From positions 1 to 31,674 of the forward strand of contig CAXKVR010000366.1 of NCBI GenBank assembly GCA_964058845.1: DNA of 31,674 nucleotides, in the 5' to 3' direction. A model generated the notes under the pieces. It saw only the letters and a list, made by a program, of their open reading frames with translations. It ran no database searches and was not told the origin of the DNA. This DNA is from Carex sylvatica. Lineage: Eukaryota; Streptophyta; Magnoliopsida; Poales; Cyperaceae. Positions 10,242 through 20,752 of the stretch are shown here, piece after piece (positions within the stretch are counted from its first letter, which is position 1; every line of letters starts with the position of its first letter). A program made the position numbers and the translations under genes.

Positions 10242-11597
10242 ATCTCATATGTAGAATTAAAGTTTTAAATCTCGACCTACCTAAATTCCTAAATTTATTT
10301 AATATTTTCCCTGTTTTAATTAGAAATTTTATATTTCTTAAATAAAATAATCGGTATATAGCAGCTGATCCTCTTAACGCTTAATATCCACATAAAAATT
10401 ACTTATCTAAAAATGTATATTAATATTTATACAGGTTATCCAATACTAGGTTTATATGTAAATAATCATGTGTTATATATTGTTAATTTTATGTCCAATT
10501 AAGCAATGCCATATAAGGTAATTTATTCTATCATTTGTTATATAGAATATGGATATTTCATGCAATAAAATTGATTAGCTAATTATAATATTATTAGTGA
10601 GCTGAAATGAATAATTATCAAATTATGGCAGCCAAAAAGTTTCTTATTACATGGATTTGGTTCTCATGATATAAGATATATAAAATTTTCTCTTAATTTC
10701 TCTATCAAATTAAAGAATGAGGGAACAAGGAGAGAGGGCACTTACAAAAAATTTCACTGTTTGCTTGAAAGATTGTATGTAGGGACACTAGTGTTTAAGA
10801 GATACAATGAACTCAAGTACTCTTTCTCTCTAATTATTGACTGACAAAAAAAAAGTCATGACAGCAGATACACTTTTTGCTGCCCAACATGTATGCTATA
10901 TATTTGGATTCTAAACTCAAAGCTTGTGATCATTTTCCTTGAGAAAAATATGATCATTTTCTATGTACTCAAAACTTGAACATAAAGGACAGGGATAATT
11001 CATGGTGACCGAGCCATCATAAATAATCTAATAAATTATGGCTTTGCATGTACATTTATGTTCAGTACGAAACTTCCATTTTTTTCCTTAAGAAAAATTC
11101 CCATTAGTTTTTTTTTTCTTTTTTTAACAAAAACAATGGTCGGATTTAGATTGATGAAAGAGCATCTCTGACTTTGTCTTCTTGTGGTTAATCATTTTTA
11201 CTTGTCGCGTTCCGAACCAAATCACCCGAGCCGCAAAGAAACTCACAGGATTCACTGTTGAATTTTGGATTTTATGTTGTCACCCCATATAATCTCCATA
11301 GAATCTTTTGTTCATCCCATCTTTTAATCACGAATATATATAATAAAAAAAAAAATTGCATGTGCAGACGTACAACATGAAAACTATTATGTAAAAATGT
11401 TTAACTAAAAAAGTAACAGGAAACAATGACCGCCATTCAATCAATTTAAATATGCCAATGATAACAATAAGTTTTTTTTTTTTAAATAACATAATTATGT
11501 ACATTAGAAATTGAGTAAATTGATACACGCATTCAGATCTATTTTTTCAACTTTACCGTTCTTTGAAAAGTCAAAGCTATTCAAATTATAAAAAATA
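10242..11597. other. AT-rich intergenic stretch
   Basis: About 1.35 kb of very AT-rich sequence with homopolymer runs (for example T-runs near 11108 and 11472). No gene, RNA or defined mobile element could be supported on either strand. Confidence 0.4.
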
Positions 11598-12162
11598 GGA
11601 AAAATTAATTTCTAGTGTACCCATCAAAAATTTCAAAATAGCCAATTTTTCCATCAAAACATCTTAAGATCCAATATATCCATAGAAATTTCACTTTATT
11701 TCTTCCATTCCCTTTTATTCATTAAATCTATTATTTAATTATTTTAAAATTTAGAATGACAAACATACCCTTCCTTTGACCTGATATATGATCTAATTCA
11801 TTAAACTAAAAAGATTAATTAGAAGAAGAATTAAATCAATCACCACCTCTGCGTTGTTGTTTTTCCTGTCTCGAAGAATTGGAGTAAGTTTTCAATCTTA
11901 GCGGTCAATTATTAAGAACAATGTTGCTCTGTGATCTCATTAAGGGTAATGGTGTTTTCAACTTCTAAGGACATTTTCATCATTTGAAAGGAAGGGTATA
12001 TACGTCATTTTAAATTTTGAAAAGATTTAATAATATATTTAATGAATAAAAGAGGATGGAAGAAAGAAAGTTAAATTTCTATGAGTATATTGGATATTAA
12101 GTTGTTTTAATGAAAAAATTAGCTATTTTTAAAGTTTTGATGGATACACTAGAAATTTTCCC
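11598..12162. mobile_element. MITE with ~190-bp inverted arms and probable 9-bp duplication
   Basis: From GGAAAAATTAATTTCTAGTG on the left and (reversed) GGGAAAATTTCTAGTG on the right, matching sequence runs inward about 190 bp, including TGTACCCATCAAAA/TGTATCCATCAAAA and TTTTATTCATTAAAT. Flanks TAAAAAATA (11589-11597) and TTAAAAATA (12163-12171) match at 8 of 9 bases. The unpaired middle (about 11830-11960) contains ordinary mixed sequence such as CACCACCTCTGCGTTGTTG that might be captured host DNA. No coding. Confidence 0.7.
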
Positions 12163-12477
12163 TTAAAAATAAGTTATTATTCGTCTATTTGGTAAACTCT
12201 TTATATTTGGTTTAATAAAAATTAGGTGCTAAACCTTCAAAATAAAAAACCTACTGCATAATACTTTTTACTTTATATTATTTTTTTACTTTATCGTTTT
12301 CATGCAATTATTTGACAAAGAATAAAAAGAAAATTGATCTTTTGACTATGTTTAGAAGTGTTGAAATACAAAATAAAATACAAAATTATAACATCTAGTT
12401 TATTTACTAGAATAGAGAATAGTGTGCCATTATTAATAGAATAGAAAATAGTGCCTTGTAATTTATAGAAAGTAGTG

Positions 12478-13367
12478 AAATGGCTATTTCGATGTAGATT
12501 GGACTGAAAGCTTCGATAAAAAAAATCAACAACTGGTTTTTTCAAATTTGTAGGCAGAAATCTAGTCATATGAAAAAAAAAGAAACAAAATAGTGTAGTA
12601 CGATCAAGCGCCGAAGCTGAATATCGTGTCATGGCATCAAACGTGGATCAAGCAACTCCTATTAGACATGAGATTTAAAACTCAAGAACCTAAGAAAATG
12701 TATTGCAACAATAATTCGCAGGACACATAACATCAAATTATGTGTGATACATCCTATTCCCTTTCGGATTAGTTCGTAATTAAGGATGGCGAGTCCTAAG
12801 CAGGAGTGCTTGGTCCTCGCTTGTTAAGTGGGCAGTTATTATGTGTCTGGCTTGAGGCGAGTCTAGATTTTGTGGGTACGTTTACTCTATCATTTTCGTA
12901 TGGGTCTGTCCTCAGTTTTTCGTCCCTTCTCTTAGTGAAGCTATGGGGTATTTATAGGGCATTTATGTCAGTTTGGGTTTAGTATGATTTTCCGGGATGA
13001 GCCCTTCTGCAGGTCGAATTCGTAGGCCAGGTTACGGACTCCGCTGAGGCTGAATGTGTTTTGCCTTTGGCGGATCTATTACCAGGGCCTATAATTCAGA
13101 TTTACCATTTTGGGCTTGCTTATGCGGGCTCGTTACTGAATTCTTTATAAGGCCTGCATGGCCCTATCAATGTGTTTTATGAGTGAACATAATATATAGA
13201 AGTGGATTGTCACTTTATCAGATAAAAGGTTCAAGGAAAGAATATTGAACCACCATATGTAAAAAGTGAAGATCAACTTGTGGATTTCTTCACCAAAGCT
13301 TGGATTCGAATCCATTTGACAAAATTACAATTAAGCTATGATATATACATTCTTAGCTTGAGGGGAG
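12478..13367 (+). pseudogene. Remnant of copia RNase H (end of the polyprotein)
   Basis: Shifting between frames, the plus strand shows hallmarks of copia RNase H in order: FDVDW near 12488, STTG near 12528, KKKKQ near 12570, RSSAEAEYR near 12606, an MYCNN stretch near 12700, then after the solo LTR IEVDCHFI near 13198 and SEDQLVDFFTKA near 13270. In intact elements this domain removes the RNA strand during reverse transcription. Here stops and frameshifts make it non-functional. The DNA at 12745-13169 is a later insertion and interrupts the coding sequence. Confidence 0.85.
12745..13169. mobile_element. Solo LTR inserted in the copia RNase H remnant
   Basis: The 425-bp stretch begins TGATA and ends TATCA, giving the TG...CA ends of an LTR with 5-bp inverted tips. 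ATGTG is duplicated on each side (12740-12744 and 13170-13174). Removing the insert and one duplicate brings the two halves of the RNase H remnant back into register, which is independent support for the boundaries. Its base composition is clearly less AT-rich than its surroundings. No second LTR or internal region is present, so it is a solo LTR, presumably left by recombination between the two LTRs of a full element. Confidence 0.88.
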
Positions 13368-13529
13368 TGTTGAAAATATAAACTAAAGTTCAAAATTATA
13401 ACAGCTAGTTTATTTACTAGAATAGTGTATAGTGTATAATTATTAATATAATATGAAATAGTTCCTTCTAATTAATAGCAGTAGGGAACAATGCATTCCA
13501 ACGGTTAGTATTTTATTACTTTGTAAGTA

Positions 13530-13720
13530 GAGAATGATGTAGGAATAAGGTAGGGGGATCAATTGACTTCAATTTTTTTTTATATATGATTTTATATATA
13601 AATTATAGTAAAATGTTATGATATTGTAAAATTAGCATCCATTTTATGCATTTTTTTTTTATAAGATTGACCCCCATACGTGTTTGACCCTCATAGTTCG
13701 AAAATCTGGCTCCGCCCCTG
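13530..13720 (-). mobile_element. Tip100-like hAT fragment inside the copia 3' LTR
   Basis: The right end is TCTGGCTCCGCCCCTG, which on the minus strand is a CAGGGGCGGAGCCAGA terminus, as in Tip100-like hAT elements. TTTGTAAGTA is present on both sides (13520-13529 and 13721-13730), which includes an 8-bp hAT-length duplication. The left end does not show the expected matching terminus, so it is either very diverged or partly deleted. Non-coding, AT-rich interior. Confidence 0.65.
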
Positions 13721-13863
13721 TTTGTAAGTATAAATAGAAACACTTATAATCAGAAAAATAAGAATGAAAGTATAATTTATTTTCTTAATCTCTTCTCTCT
13801 TTGTCTTACCAAAACAACAACAAGAAGGTAAATGATAAAAGAGACAAAAAATAACTCTATTGT

Positions 13864-14026
13864 AGAACTAGCATTTGGTTTAGTGGCAAATGCACATGGT
13901 CTCTATATGAGAGATCATAGGTTTAAAATCCAGATGAGATGAGGAAAATCCTTTGTTGTATTATAAAGGTATTAAAAATAGTTGGATAGTTTGACCTCCA
14001 ACTTTTACTCAAAAAAAAAAAAAAAA
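13864..14026 (+). mobile_element. SINE-like retroposon copy 1, with 11-bp duplication and A tail
   Basis: The element starts AGAACTAGCATTTGG and ends with an 18-base A run. AACTCTATTGT flanks it (13853-13863 and 14027-14037). A tRNA-promoter-like A box (TAGTGGCAAATG near 13881) and B-box-like GGTTTAAAATCC (near 13920) suggest RNA polymerase III transcription. The 3' part (CCTTTGTTGTATTATAAAGG, GACCTCCAACTTTTACTC) recurs in two other copies at 18681 and, reversed, at 25411. It has no coding capacity, so it would need a LINE's machinery to move. Confidence 0.82.
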
Positions 14027-14259
14027 AACTCTATTGTCTTATCCTATAAAATAAGAAAATATTTTCAATTATTTTTTTTGCTTTTTCCATTTCCAAACAT
14101 AACATTAAAATTTAAAAATAGATTAAAAGTTGATGTAGCGAGTTGCATAGCTTTTGAGTCGAAGTGTTAGGTCCGTGAACATCTCGGCTGTATATGGTCT
14201 TGTGATGGATTCGCTACGGGTTGACAAAAGAAAGAAAGAAATGGAGGGAGAAGGGAACT

Positions 14260-14300
14260 GTTAGTTCCGTGAGACTGTTAGTTCCGTGAGACTGTCTTCG
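14260..14300. repeat. 20-bp direct repeat upstream of the IQD gene
   Basis: ACTGTTAGTTCCGTGAG occurs twice in tandem (starting about 14258 and 14275), followed by a third partial ACTGT. Simple local duplication. Confidence 0.6.
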
Positions 14301-14575
14301 TCTTTCATAATTCCTATTAACGCGTATAGAAGCATTGGAAACAGTTATCTATTATTTTATTATTTTGAGTGAACAGTTATCTATTAATTGTCTTCTAGCT
14401 TCTATCAAGTGATCCATATTCCATAATCCATAGTCCATACTCCATAGTCATACTTCCAAATCTTTTCACACTGATAACAGTAATACCCTTTCTTTATGTC
14501 AGTCGCAATCTTACCTTTCACCGCAAATTATATATTTAACCCCCATTATTTGTATAATTGTATTATATAGTCAGT

Positions 14576-14681
14576 AACCCGCGACCAAGGTCACTCCCGC
14601 TCCTATTGACAAAGCAACCAACCCGCGACCCAGGTCTTCCCTTCCCCTACCCCTATTCCTATTGACAAAGCAACCAACCAT
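14576..14681. repeat. Tandem duplication in the IQD promoter region
   Basis: AACCCGCGACC(A/C)AGGTC and then CCTATTGACAAAGCAACCAA appear twice (first copy from about 14576, second from about 14622), 270-370 bp before the IQD start codon. The unit is about 50 bp and relatively GC-rich in a region otherwise CT-rich. A regulatory role is possible but unproved. Confidence 0.65.
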
Positions 14682-14947
14682 TTTCTCACTGACCGACTCT
14701 TTCACTCCCGCTCTCCCCACTCTCCCCAATTCCCCTTCTATCCCTCTCCCTTTGTTATAAGTTAAAGTTTGTAACCCAATCAATCCACATAATTTCGTTT
14801 CATCTCCATTCTCCTCTCCCGCTAATTTATTCGCTCCTTGTCTACTCTACTTCAACCATAGCAAACTACACAAGCAACAGAAATGCCACGCCCTTTCTCC
14901 TCTAAAATAGCACTTCCAAGTTAGACAAGCCTAGACCGAAACGGTAA

Positions 14948-17665
14948 ATGGGCTGGGCAACCCGGTGGCTCCGAAACCTTTTTACCCAGAAAAAAACCGC
15001 ATCCGACATCAAATCTACACAAGCCGACAGAAAGAAATGGGTCTTGGGCAAATCCTTCAGGCATAAACCCGACGCGTCACCTCCACCTCCACCTCCTCGA
15101 TTGAATGAAGAAAGGAGGGTGTACAGAGAGGTGGTGGCTATCGCTGGAGATCCCGACGAGCAAAACAAGCGTGCAATTGCTGTGGCAGCTGCGACTGCGG
15201 CTGTAGCTGAGGCAGCGGTCGCTGCAGCACATGCCGCTGCCGCTGTTGTCAGACTAACGAGCTCTGGTCGTTGCGTCCCAACGAGGCGTGAGGAGTTAGC
15301 AGCAATCAAGATCCAATCTGTGTTCCGTGGCTATTTGGTTAGTCTGTAATTAATTAGTAATAGTTTATTATGATTCTGATTAACTACGATTTATTTTGTA
15401 TGTTGAATTGACCCCCAAAAAGGATCAATGAGTAGGTAATTGGAGTATGAGCATCATCTTTCGATTTGGTAGAGTGTGCTGGAACTCGTGAATCGAAGAG
15501 AAGCTGTCACCTCAAAATTACTCTTTTTTACCTCCTCTATAGACCATCTACATAATCAATAGACATCTCTTTTGTGAATAAATAATTTCATAGACATATC
15601 ATTGAAAATACTAGATATAGGATTGGAATTGGATAGAACCTAGCTGTCTGTTTTCTTCTCTTCTCTGCCTCCGTTCCCTCTTTAATTCGCATTTGTCCTA
15701 TTTACATCGTGATACCTCTTTTGGAACCCTGTCGATCTGGCTCTTTCCATTAATTAGGCATCCTCTCTTTGCACATTTAAAGTCGGTGGTCCTGATCTTC
15801 CTTGCATTTAGTACACTACTACACAGCTTGTACTGCTCTAACTAATCATGACTAATGTTAGAAATTGGACCGAGAAGGGTTAGCAATAGCATAGAGCTGT
15901 TCTCATAAAAAAAAATAGCATAGAGCTGTGATTTTTGTTTTATTCCTTTGTCTCGTTTGGGTCCACCAGTTCAGTACAGTGATTGGTTGCTTGCTTGTTT
16001 AACCAGAGGTCAAAGAAGTCTGACCCGGGTCTGATCGTGAGGCACATGACTACTATTGTACTATTTTTTTTATTTTTTTATTTGAGACTGCTATTGTACT
16101 AGATAGACTTCTTGAGGAAATACCTACCTTTTGTTAAGATTGTAAAGCCTGGCACGGTTGTACCTTATTTTTGGTTTTCTTTCTTTTGTGGGTTTAATTA
16201 GGCAAGAAGGGCGCTTAAGGCACTGAGAGGGCTCGTAAAACTTCAGGCACTGGTCAGAGGTTACATTGTGAGGAAACAGGCAACTGAGACACTTCGGTGC
16301 ATGCATGCCCTGGTCCGAGTCCAGACAAGGGCTCGATCTTGCCGGGCGCTTAAAGCTGAGAGATGCAGATCCAATAGAGCCCTACATCCTAACCCGGTAA
16401 GGCGGTAATTGATTCCTTTCAGTTGTTACATACACATTTTGTCATTTTAACTAAATGCTAGTTACTTAATTTGATGATATTGAAAAAGAAAAATGCCTTT
16501 TGGTTCAGGGGGGTTTTTATAGCAAAAGGTGTTATTGGGCCCCAGTTAAAAGGTTGTTATGGTGTTATTTTTATGAAACGGTTTGTACATGTCCTTGCTT
16601 GAAAGGCCACTGTGCAAATCATCTCATCTGTCAATTGTTGCCCATCATGAATTGTAATATAATAAAAAAAAGTAGCTCTAAGAATTATATTTTCACAATG
16701 ATCTAGCAAAGCATGGAATGTAATATTTATCAGTTTAAAATAAATGTCTAAATATTTTTGTTTGCTTGTTTTCAGGTCTCTACAACCCCAGAGAAGCGTG
16801 AACATACCCCTCCATCTAATGTTTCAAGATCTGACCACTTGAGCCCTCTCAAGGTAAAAATTTTTACCTCAAAGAAATTGGACGACAAATAAAATGTTCT
16901 TTAATTTGGAAAGAAAACAAGATAATAATGATTTGGTTTTTGAATATGCAGAAAAGCTCAACAAAGTCAATTGGAAGCGGCAAGCTCAGCAGTGAAAGAT
17001 CTCACTCATCTGGGCACAACTGGCTCGACCAATGGATTGAAGAAAAATATTGGGACAATGCCAAAAATGATAAAATCTTAGAAGTCGACCCAGGCAAACC
17101 AAAATATGGCAGCTCTGGAAGACAAACCAACCCACACAATTGTCATCCAATGCACTTTTCTTCCTCTACTCATGTTTCAGACCCAAATAGCCGAAGTGTT
17201 ACCACTGTGCAAGGGTCCCCATCGAAGGACTCCACAGCTGCCCAATTGTCGATACCAAGCCCACCCTCAGTTGGAATTGAGCATTCTCTGAGCCCAATTA
17301 GATTCCCTATAGTGACTTCGGCTTTGGTCGAGAGCCCCCAGTTCTATTCGGCCACTTCACGGGCTACAAGTGCAAGGCGGGGCCCGTTTACACCTGCTAA
17401 GAGTGAGTGCTCATTTGGGGGATACACTGACTACCCTAATTACATGGCTAATACCGAGTCATTTAAGGCAAAGGCCCGCTCACAGAGCGCACCTAGGCAA
17501 AGGCCTGAGCATGAAAAGTTCAGATCGGATAAACGGATACTGAGTTCAGGTCATGGTACATTGGCCCAGGGGTCTGCATTTTCCATTGAAGCCAATTTTA
17601 CCAAGAAGGGGTATCCTGGATCTGGTAAGCTTGGCAGATTAGGCATGCCAGTTGTTAGGTATTAG
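14948..17665 (+). CDS. IQD: IQ67-domain (IQD) calmodulin-binding protein, 4 exons, intact
   Basis: Exons 14948-15337, 16202-16396, 16776-16853 and 16952-17665 join with GT-AG, phase-0 introns to 458 codons plus TAG. The IQ67 region spans about residues 115-178, with IQ motif 1 ([12 protein letters not shown], 122-132), motif 2 ([11 protein letters not shown], 144-154) and a weaker motif 3 ([12 protein letters not shown], 164-175, His where Gln is usual). Intron 1 splits IQ motif 1 at the position conserved across the IQD family. Before it lie [11 protein letters not shown] (2-12), a Pro run (45-50) and an Ala-rich stretch (76-99); after it [12 protein letters not shown] (244-255) and the DUF4005 motif with [17 protein letters not shown] (391-407). 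IQD proteins are plant scaffolds that bind calmodulin and associate with microtubules, kinesin light-chain-related proteins, nucleus or membrane. The pattern resembles the Arabidopsis IQD20-24 group. Very basic middle, as usual. Confidence 0.93.
15338..16201 (+). other. Long first intron of the IQD gene
   Basis: At 864 bp this is by far the longest intron in either gene. It begins GTTAGT and ends TTTAATTAG. It contains small direct repeats (ATAGCATAGAGCTGT at about 15886 and 15917; CTATTGTACTA at about 16054 and 16090). Large first introns in plant genes sometimes carry expression-enhancing signals; no specific site is identified. Confidence 0.6.
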
Positions 17666-18666
17666 ATGCAGGTCTTAATTAGTTAAAAATTGTTAGCGGT
17701 ACTTTATTAATTGAAGATATGTGGGTTGAAGCTTTTAACGGGTAGCAGTCCAAGTAACAGTGTCTTAGTTGAGTAGTTGATTATGATAAGTTTTTAACAA
17801 TGTGCATTCTGGCTTATCTTGTAATCTTCTTCTGTAATCAAAATGTAGTGTCTTACTTCACCATTTTCTCTCCACTTTTTTAATCTCTATTATGTACATA
17901 ATGTTTGTTTGGTAATTTTCTGGTGGTCCTCTTTGTTTCCGTATCCATATATGGGTGTTTTATCCTGTAGTGATACCTACTAAATACTAATAATTTACCT
18001 CACCCAGACCGAAATAACAAACAATACCTTCTTCATCTTAAAATAATGCAATTAGCCCAGAATTAAAAAAGAACGACAAAGGACAGAAGAAGAAGCGGGT
18101 TGACCGTATATAGATACAGACAGTTATGCAGTTGTAACTTGTAAGCACAGCATGGGAGAAAGTGTGCAACAATAAAGTGGAAACTGGAAAGAGATGGGAG
18201 ACGATAGAGAATAAAAGATAGTTTGTCGGTGAGGAGTGAGTCTGAGTGCCGGGGATGGTACGTTTGTATTTTGGAGCATTGATTGAAGAAATTAATAGGT
18301 TGTACCGTTGTATCATGTATGTGTTCCATTGGGGATGTGCTGTTAATTTGTGCTCCTGAACTCGTGCGTTCTGCTACGCCTGGAACCCATACGTGATACG
18401 TGTCTGTGTCTTCACAATTCGGGGGCGTTACTTTGAATTATACTAATTGCGTCACAATAGAGGCCGAGTAACTCTAACTGTGAATATGGCTTTATTTGAT
18501 CGGATGACCTATGTTTATTGTTTGTTTGTTTGGATAGCTACTTCTTGGCCTTGGGTGCTATCCAGATGGGATGCATATTTTCTTGAGCTGGCGCTCATTT
18601 TAATTTCAGGTTTTGGGCATTTCTTTTTGTAACTTTGTCGGTGAAGAGTCAACAGGTGCTAAAATA
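17666..18666. other. 3' flank of the IQD gene and spacer
   Basis: About the first 200 bases are probably 3' untranslated region. The remainder has several short open frames on both strands (for example 18038-18329 minus and 18447-18632 plus) that lack any recognisable domain or supported start, so I do not call a gene. Confidence 0.4.
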
Positions 18667-18680
18667 TTTAATTCACTTAA

Positions 18681-18814
18681 GAACTAGCCTTTGATCACGG
18701 TCTCTGTGTGAAAGATCATGGATTCGAAATTTGAATGGAGAAAATTCTTTATTGTAATAACAAAGATATTAAATAGTTGTGCGGCTTGATCTCCAATCTT
18801 TACTAAAAAAAATG
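18681..18814 (+). mobile_element. SINE-like retroposon copy 2, with 14-bp target-site duplication
   Basis: TTTAATTCACTTAA flanks the element exactly (18667-18680 and 18815-18828). The body starts GAACTAGCCTTTGAT, carries a B-box-like GGATTCGAAATT near 18720, then TCTTTATTGTAATAACAAAG, GGCTTGATCTCCAATCTTTA and a short A tail. Order and wording match copy 1; about 20 bases covering the A box are missing relative to copy 1. Such long exact duplications are typical of LINE-machinery retroposition. Confidence 0.85.
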
Positions 18815-18828
18815 TTTAATTCACTTAA

Positions 18829-20514
18829 TCTAATTGCCCTGGTGAATCTCCCACTCCATTTCTGTCATCTCTTGTGGTCTTCCCACCGTGCCCCTATATG
18901 CGTTGATACCAGTTTCTGATATCCATGTCTGTACCGCTGTTAATTCCTCTGACTTGTACTTTTTCTCTGTCATCTCTTATGATCTTCTCACTGTGAATAC
19001 CTCTGACTTAAGCTTCATCTTCTCTGGAATAGAAATGTAGGGCACAGTGGCACACTGTGTTTTCTTTGACTAGACTTGTTTGGTCTGAACCCTTTAAAAC
19101 TGTTACTGCGAAAAGATACACTAATATAATTTAAAATAATGAATATGTGCAAGTATTTAGACGCACTGTTCATATTTATGGAAGAGAGGAATTTGAACCA
19201 AAAATAATGCACTAATGAATCAGGACATCCATCCAGGTATATTTTTCAATTTTTGAATGTTTGAGTGAAAGCAAATAAAAAATGAGTTTATAAAACAACA
19301 AAATACAAAAATATCAAAATACTCAACAAATTAACAACACAACAAATGTGAATTCCCAGCAAGTACTTTTCATTATCTTCCATTCTAAATTTGTACTTCT
19401 ACTTTTTACCCCTATAATCAGAAAATTACAAAACACTAAATCTTTGAATTCATATCAAATCCACCAAAGGTTACCTAAAACAACGAAGTACCAATTCCTA
19501 ATAGAAGTTACTAGTAAATTTCTTTTCGTAGAAGCTTGAATAAGATTGTACCATCTTCTTCAATTCAGACTTCACTTTTTTCTTGCTCCTACGAAACAGT
19601 TATGAAAAGATTAATACACTTTAGCTCTTAACCGTCAAGAGATTCATCCATGCTATACACATATTTGATAATAAAAATAAGTGACTAATCAAGTGAAATG
19701 CATATTGGATAATAAAAATAAGTGACTAATCAAGTGAAATACTAATAGAATTAAAGAAGCCACAGTGGATCAGATTGAAACAAGCAGCTTGTAGTTTACC
19801 ACAAGTACATATAAACCCAAAATTAATTGGTTTCTCCTTCAAGTTGAGGTATATTCTTTATCATATCTAATCAGTCTGCTTTTATCACTTTACTAGAAAA
19901 TGAGATAATGAAAAGAGGAATACAAAATCTTCCGAATATGATAACTTGAACAAGCACCAACATGCCACTTTCCCTTTCTTCTAGGCTCTAATTTCATTGC
20001 TAGTGGCACAGTTATTTTGGTTTGGTTTTGCAAGAGAGGGATCCATCATGTGAGAGAAGAATTCAGGGGAAGGATGGATAATGTATGAGGCGCAAGGATC
20101 AACGTCGCCTATTTCCTTGATAAAAACTGATTTGCACTATTGCAAAATAGAAACAGTACGAAATTAAAAACGTGGGCAAAATAGAAACACATGCATGTTC
20201 TTGTAATCTTGTTAATAAAAGCTGATATACACTTACTTTCTATTCTGATTCAAGACAAAGCATACAAAATAGTCATACATTCCATAACTCATTTCAAATC
20301 AATTTGAAAAGGTACCATTAGCAACAAGAGTACAAGCAACAAGGGGTAAAACTAGTTCATTCAGAACCTACAACATTTTGGGCGTAAATCAACAGGAATA
20401 GAGAATAGAGAAATACAACATTATTCAATTCGGTTACTGAGATATAACTAAATCAATGGGAATGGATTGAAATATGACTGGTCTTGTGTAATAAAAAAAG
20501 ACACCGTTGAAGAG
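18829..20514. other. Intergenic stretch with local duplications
   Basis: No gene supported. An imperfect direct repeat lies at 18855-19010 (TCTGTCATCTCTT(A/G)TG(A/G)TCTTC and CCTCTGACTT each twice), and a clean 41-bp tandem repeat at 19667-19740 is listed separately. The rest is AT-rich. Confidence 0.4.
19667..19740. repeat. 41-bp tandem repeat, two copies
   Basis: GATAATAAAAATAAGTGACT and the following AATCAAGTGAAAT occur at 19667 and again at 19708, identical over more than 30 bp. Non-coding; the lack of divergence suggests a recent slippage or duplication event. Confidence 0.8.
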
Positions 20515-20523
20515 TAATAGAAA

Positions 20524-20725
20524 GGGAACAGACTTGGGTCCGATGGCCATTGGATCCAAAGTGGTTTCAATGGGTTTGCTCACCATCGGATCTGCTTTAG
20601 AATTTGTGTGCACGAATTTTAAAGCATACACAAAAGTGAGGGTGCGAATTCTAAAGCAGATCCGATGGTGAGTGTACTCATTGGAACCACTATGAATTTA
20701 ATGGTCATCGGACCCAAGCTGTTCC
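20524..20725. mobile_element. Palindromic Mutator-like MITE with exact 9-bp duplication
   Basis: TAATAGAAA lies at 20515-20523 and 20726-20734. The ends are inverted (GGGAACAGACTTGGGTCCGA left, and reversed GGAACAGCTTGGGTCCGA right). Arms of about 85 bp pair across a centre near 20628, including CTCACCATCGGATCTGCTTT and its exact inverse. 202 bp, no coding capacity. Confidence 0.82.
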
Positions 20726-20752
20726 TAATAGAAAGGGCCTCCAGAGATAGTA

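Larger units (their letters stand above)
12359..13822 (+). mobile_element. Decayed Ty1/copia retrotransposon, internally deleted
   Basis: The element begins TGTTGAAA (12359) and ends CAACA (13822), with AGAAG duplicated on both sides (12354-12358 and 13823-13827), the 5-bp duplication of copia integration. A partial 5' LTR (about 12359-12477) resembles the start of the 3' LTR (from 13368). Between them only the C-terminal RNase H part of the polyprotein remains, followed by a purine tract GAGGGGAG (13360-13367) directly before the 3' LTR, as expected for plus-strand priming. Gag, protease, integrase and reverse transcriptase are absent. A solo LTR (12745-13169) and a hAT fragment (about 13530-13720) were inserted later. 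Confidence 0.85.

Noticed and set aside
12300..12632. 110-codon minus-strand open frame
   Set aside because: It runs backwards through the copia LTR and RNase H remnant and shows no domain.
14902..15309. 135-codon open frame on the minus strand
   Set aside because: It is the reverse of IQD exon 1; its length comes from the Ala-rich GC-biased stretch, and the plus strand has the conserved domain and introns.
18038..18632. Several 60-90 codon frames on both strands
   Set aside because: No recognisable domain, start context or splice partner; composition is like the surrounding spacer.
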